From Armillaria gallica (taxonomy: Eukaryota; Basidiomycota; Agaricomycetes; Agaricales; Physalacriaceae): DNA of 64,000 nt. A program made the position numbers and the translations under genes. The notes below the pieces were generated by a model, which saw only the letters and a program-made list of their open reading frames with translations, did no database searches and had not been told where the DNA came from. This document shows, piece by piece, positions 60,001 to 64,000 of the stretch (positions are counted from its first letter, which is position 1; every line of letters begins with the position of its first letter). The stretch covers positions 1,705,001 to 1,769,000 of the forward strand of contig JBANDB010000007.1 in assembly GCA_037576215.1 (NCBI GenBank). Direction: 5' to 3'.

Positions 60001-60905
60001 GCCCCCCTCACCGACGTTCAGCACCTGGTCGCATGCGCAGTCCCATGCAGGTCACCTTACTCTCACTCCCAGTGCTGTATTCCGATCTCCTCTTGTTAAA
60101 CTTCGCCGTGCGCCTCTCCTCCGATGCTTCGTTCCTTCACCTGATGGGGACTGGTTGAGTGATACAAGCGTGCTGCGATGCGAGGCAGAGATGGACAAGG
60201 CGGGTGTAAGAGGTCTTCTGCGCGCTGGAGACGTTGTTTGGGATGTCGCGGTGGGAGATGAAGCGAACCTGGGGAGGATGGTGTGGGATGGGAGGTACCT
60301 CATTGATCTGGATTATACCTTCAGCGTTACCGGGGATCTACCGAGATACTTGTTGGCGCTGGCTTTCCCGCCGAGTTACTTTCATCGCGTCGTGAGGGGT
60401 GGGAACAATGGTGCTGGTGGTGGGCCGGTTATTCGCGTGGATTTGAGGCCATGGGGAGATGAAATCCGGGGAAATATGCAGCTCTTGCAGGATAGAGTGC
60501 GGACAGAAACGTAGGTGCCAGTTGTATTGCTATCTTCTCTCGTTTTGACGTCTGTAAAGTCCACAGGGAACGTATCATAACGTTGTTCGGTGGGTCCACC
60601 GTTCCTCGTTCCAGCTTCGAGCACGACGCGGGACACGTATACCCATCCCCGAATCGGGTGGCCTGTCTGTCGATCCTGGCTGGTATGGCACGGTCGTTGT
60701 GGAGACCGAGGGTACGAATGAGAGTTTGCGCGATCTTCAGGAGAGGCTTGGGATAAGCCGAGGCATCCAGAGTGCGAGTATGAGAGCAAAAGGTGCCGAT
60801 TCGAGTTGGGGAGACGATAAGATGGTTTTCAGGATTTTAAGAGAGAGGAGCCGTCCTGGGGAGATTTGGATTAGGGCCGTTGGAGTGAAAGAGAGGGTTA
60901 ATTGA
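57035..60905 (+). CDS. Large Pro/Ser-rich protein with conserved C-terminal half
   Basis: Six exons (57035-57523, 57699-57740, 57800-58084, 58143-59723, 59774-60510, 60560-60905) give 1159 residues, all phases consistent. The first 690 residues are low-complexity: Ser/Pro/Gln-rich, with repeated PNG and SPSQ units and an EEEDVDGDGV acidic patch. From about residue 700 the sequence is ordered: PLHTFLADPALLRNLLGYLG, WWEWCILGMISQRVRGVLFE, EYARVAVRYVRELKVLP, RYLLALAFPPSYFHRVV, YHNVVRWVHRSSFQLRA and LSVDPGWYGTVVVETEGTNE. The LLRNLLGYLxWWEW helix recalls an F-box, and I know this arrangement as a conserved fungal protein of unknown function. No signal peptide or membrane segment. Confidence 0.85.
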
Positions 60906-62202
60906 TGGTCTTTTTTTCTTTTTGGATGTTTGCACTTACCGAACTTGTTGTTGTATTATACTGATCATTAATGTACGTAGGATAGATCTCGAATTGCAAG
61001 ACAATCACCAGTATTACTATACTTTGCCAAACTCTGCCAGAACTGTAAATTGGCTTATAATACACGTGACCGCGACAGTTAAAAATGCGTTTCTCCGAGA
61101 AATGAATGGATATTAAGCCTTCAAAATTCTCCGGGCCTGATTTTGTGCTTGCTGCTTTGCAGGAGAGCGGATTAAAGTTATACCTCGTTGTCACCGGCAG
61201 TTTTAAACGTACTCTTTGAATCCACTGGCATATAGCAGGCAGGTAGGTAGGTAGGTAGTATTACACGGCAGTGTCCACACAGTGAACGCCGGTCCCAGAC
61301 ATTACGTACACGACAGGGGAAGTAAGTACTAAAAATGTACATCACCACCCTCATCTGTACGACGCCCAGACCCAACCCCCCACTACTGAGCCAAACATCC
61401 ACGCACCGGACGCACTGGCCATGGGGGAGAAGAACCCAGCAGCAGGAAAGCCAGGCAAAAACTTGAAGCTTCATAATCAATCAGGTAGATTCAACCGCAC
61501 CTCATATCGGGCGGGATAAGTGCAAATTTCTGGACCGCTCTTCTCCGGACAAGGACGAAGCCGGCTGTTTCCGAGTCAACTGTGCAGTTCCGCCAGAGTC
61601 ACAGAAAACTTTTCGTTGGACGAAATCCTCTTTTTATGCAGGTTGACTCGGAATGGTTCCGGACCACACACAGCACGCAACGCCATTTATGTCCTCTTTA
61701 ACGATCCCCAGTTTTTTGTCTTTAACGACAACACCGTTTCGCTTGTCTAAAAAACGACAACGGGCTTTTCTCCTTTTTTTCTGTTTAATTTCATCCTTTT
61801 TTTTTCGCAGAAATGGATCTCGCGACAATGGTGTCAGTCTCCAAATGTCAGTTGAGCACGAGAGAGTGGCCGAGCAATGAGAGAGCGTGTCCGGAATCCG
61901 AGATGATGGTGGTACGGGAAAGAGATGAATCATTTCTCCCTCTTGGGAAAAGTTCCCAAAGAGTGACCCGACTTATCTCCAATATGGAGGGAGATTCATA
62001 ATTACTGATCGGATCGTTGATTCAACTTGTTATCTCATATTTTCCGATGATGATTGGCTTTTGCTTTCGATTCCAATCTAGCGAGGAGGGATTCCCTTCC
62101 GCCATTGAAAGTTAGGAGAAGTTCCACCGACATATAACCGGTGCAGGGAGAAACTTTCGAAGTTCAGTTCAAAACAGACAACCGTTGTGATTAAAGATCA
62201 TC
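60906..62202. other. Intergenic
   Basis: 3' region between the Pro/Ser-rich gene (+) and the HNH-type gene (-). Holds a short GGTA tandem run at 61237-61260. No gene recognised. Confidence 0.5.
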
Positions 62203-63469
62203 TTAAGCAAGTAGAACCAGAGCATATTCAAGAACCTTAAACGACGGCCCCGACCCATCCTGTGAAAGCATCTTGACCACCTCCTTGTCACGCAGAACTT
62301 GATCAATAACTTCCATCATGCCGCTGGCATGGTATATTTTTGCACAGGCGGCATGAATAGCAAGAAATTTCGGGTTGGGCAAGGCGAAACGGGGATCGGA
62401 TGCGATCAAAGTGATTTCTTTTCCGTCTATCAAAGTACCAGCTTCAACCTCACCGGGATTCCGGAGTACGTAGGTATTGGCGCGGCCCTGATTAACCGTC
62501 AGGCGAGCCAATATCAGTATGGGAGATTACGCACCCGCACCGCTTCGAGCCAAATATGTAGGGCACCCAAAGCTTTATGGGCACCGAGTGTTATTGTCAT
62601 CACATTATCAATGCGATTGATATCGATGCCTGTGACTCGGTCGATGATCTTGAAGCCGCTGAATCGGTCTATCAATTCAAAAGTTTTGGACGATTTCCGA
62701 ATCTATCGACACTATTAAGTAACGAGAAATACTACTCATCTTAATAGCAAAAGTACTCACGTCGGCAGCTTTCTCCGAATTCGGAGCTAGAGAGAAGGGA
62801 AGGATGTGGGCGGTAATTGTGTAACTAGACGTTCGTTGGTCTTGTGTGGATATAACCTCTCCCTTTTTTTCCCGGCTGAGCTTGACTTCATCGTCGAGAC
62901 TGTTTGTAATCACACATCGACCACCATCGCGTGCATGAGCCTATTCAGAAATTGTCAGAAAATTAATAACTTTGTGAGTGAAGACGTACAAGTTCTTTCA
63001 AAGTCGACTGCTTCTGTTCGGCAGTGTCAATCAACGAGATTTCTTCAACGTTCCACTGAAACGACGATACTGAGGGGGGCTCTCCTATCATAGGAGTCTT
63101 TCCCCTGCAAGCTCGCACTGGTCACAAGGTAAGCAAAATACACAAGTGCGAAGGGTAAGACTCACTGGGAGCCAACAGCCCACACAGATATAAATCGGCA
63201 AGCGCCTTCATTGCTGCATCGTTGACGGAAGATAAGATATCTGCAGCTACGTTCCTCTGTCCAACTTCGGAGGGCGCATGAAGAAGTAGAGCACCAAGTA
63301 TCAACGTAGTTTTGTCTGTGTTGTCTAAGGGACTGTAGTTGACAAGTCGGGTATGAGCGGTCGTGATGCAGTCTTCAGCTGTGGTAAGAACGAACATTGT
63401 GGCGGTTAACAGGAAAACCAACAGATAGTCTGTACAAATTTCCAGGAGCCGGGCCTGAGGAAGAGTCAT
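62203..63469 (-). CDS. HNH-endonuclease-family protein, divergent intact copy
   Basis: Five exons (63166-63469, 62990-63117, 62761-62940, 62535-62702, 62203-62487) give 354 residues from the ATG at 63469. The open frame extends 5' (YVTIEVYDPSGL before MTLPQARLLEIC), so the true start may lie in a further exon near 63560. Motifs: ARDGGRCVITNSLDDE, TAHILPFSL, FSGFKIID..IDINRIDNVMTITLG with AH following, LGALHIWLE, and the family tail FALPNPKFLAIHAACAKI, HASGMMEVIDQVLRDKE. Unlike 18112-19423 it keeps His after the NVMTITLG block. It is only distantly related to the other three copies, so it is an older branch of the family. It lies just 3' of, and on the same strand as, a pectin methylesterase. 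Confidence 0.75.
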
Positions 63470-63651
63470 GAGACCAGACGGATCATAGACCTCGATCGTT
63501 ACATATCTCGAGTAATTCTAGAATAGAGGCTCACTTACAGTAGGAAGTAGTGGTAAATAAATTCCCTGAGTGCGCCTCAAGTAAAAGGCACTGCGTGTAT
63601 GGATGAATACATGATAGGATATACCGTAGGTTACGTACTTCACGCCAGAAG

Positions 63652-64000
63652 CTACAGATAATTACTATTTACCCAGTTGGCATAGTCACTACCCAAAACG
63701 TCTGATATGGTGTAGCCACTGGTCGAAGATAGTTTCGTGGAAAACGATGCACGAGTGCCAGAAGCACCGGACCCTGGAAAGAAAGTCTTAAGGGCAAAAC
63801 ATCTTAGAGATGAGCAGCGGCAACATACCGATACTTTCATATTCAGCAAATGTAACATGATCGGTATTGGGTGAGCTACTGGACCACTGTTCCCAGCCAG
63901 CACCGTTGATCAGATTTCCGAGCGAGCAGGATGTGTAAACGACCCTATTGGTGTTTCTTCAGCAGCACACAATTATGGGTAGTACATCGAGTAGCATACC
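63652..64000 (-). CDS. Pectin methylesterase, second copy, 5' part outside window
   Basis: The last two exons (63829-63944 and 63652-63773) encode VVYTSCSLGNLINGAGWEQW, SSSPNTDHVTFAEYESIG and GASGTRASFSTKLSSTSGYT, ending SDYANWVNSNYL. They match the last two exons of the gene at 29652-31076 in length (116 and 122 nt) and sequence almost residue for residue; the intron between them differs. Sequence from 63945 to the edge is the next intron. The catalytic part lies outside. Confidence 0.85.

Overview
The window looks like nuclear DNA of a filamentous basidiomycete, most likely an Agaricomycete. Genes are split by many short introns of about 45-70 bp. The recognisable families are typical of that group: basidiomycete-style HET, F-box and HNH-domain proteins, a thaumatin-like protein, pectin methylesterases, a Kre9/KNH-like wall protein and a C-terminal subtilase remnant. 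The tRNA gene carries an intron after the anticodon. Gene density is low on the left, which is rich in repeats, pseudogenes and mobile-element relics. It is higher at about 25-46 kb and 57-64 kb. All exon models were built by hand from splice signals, reading phase and family resemblance; none was confirmed by transcripts or searches.

Layout, left half. 1-2.6 kb has no confident gene. 2.6-3.9 kb holds an intact 11-exon thaumatin-like gene (-). 6.2-6.9 kb is a broken HNH-type copy. 7.1-7.5 kb is an F-box fragment and 8.5-9.0 kb a small gene with a possible myristoylation signal. 10.4-11.0 kb is a MITE. 12.9-14.4 kb is a HET-domain gene, followed by a diverged 0.95-kb tandem duplication. 18.1-19.4 kb is an intact five-exon HNH-type gene. 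20.0-20.9 kb is a DUF7730/2EXR-like gene. 24.1-24.8 kb is a second MITE with 64-bp terminal inverted repeats, followed by tRNA-Gln(CUG).

Layout, right half. At 25.6-33.4 kb two paralogous DUF2306 membrane-protein genes flank a Kre9/KNH-like gene and a pectin methylesterase, all on the minus strand. Then come a pseudokinase-armadillo fusion (34.6-37.6), a chromodomain/coiled-coil protein (38.2-41.4), a four-helix membrane protein (45.6-46.5), an inverted repeat of about 105 bp around a degenerate 2-kb region, an HNH pseudogene (49.6-50.9), a subtilase C-terminal remnant (51.1-51.9) and a frame-broken F-box gene (52.1-53.3). Last are a large Pro/Ser-rich conserved protein (57.0-60.9), another intact HNH-type gene (62.2-63.5) and the 3' end of a second pectin methylesterase cut by the window edge.

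The thaumatin-like protein, pectin methylesterases and Kre9/KNH-like protein are likely secreted and act on fungal or plant walls. HET, HNH-type and F-box families are lineage-expanded and fast evolving, and here they appear at several stages of decay. I saw no clear new multi-gene system. The most notable signals are a 7-nt microexon, GC-AG introns in three intact genes, the HNH family series with altered motif residues, the pseudokinase-ARM fusion and two nonautonomous DNA transposons.
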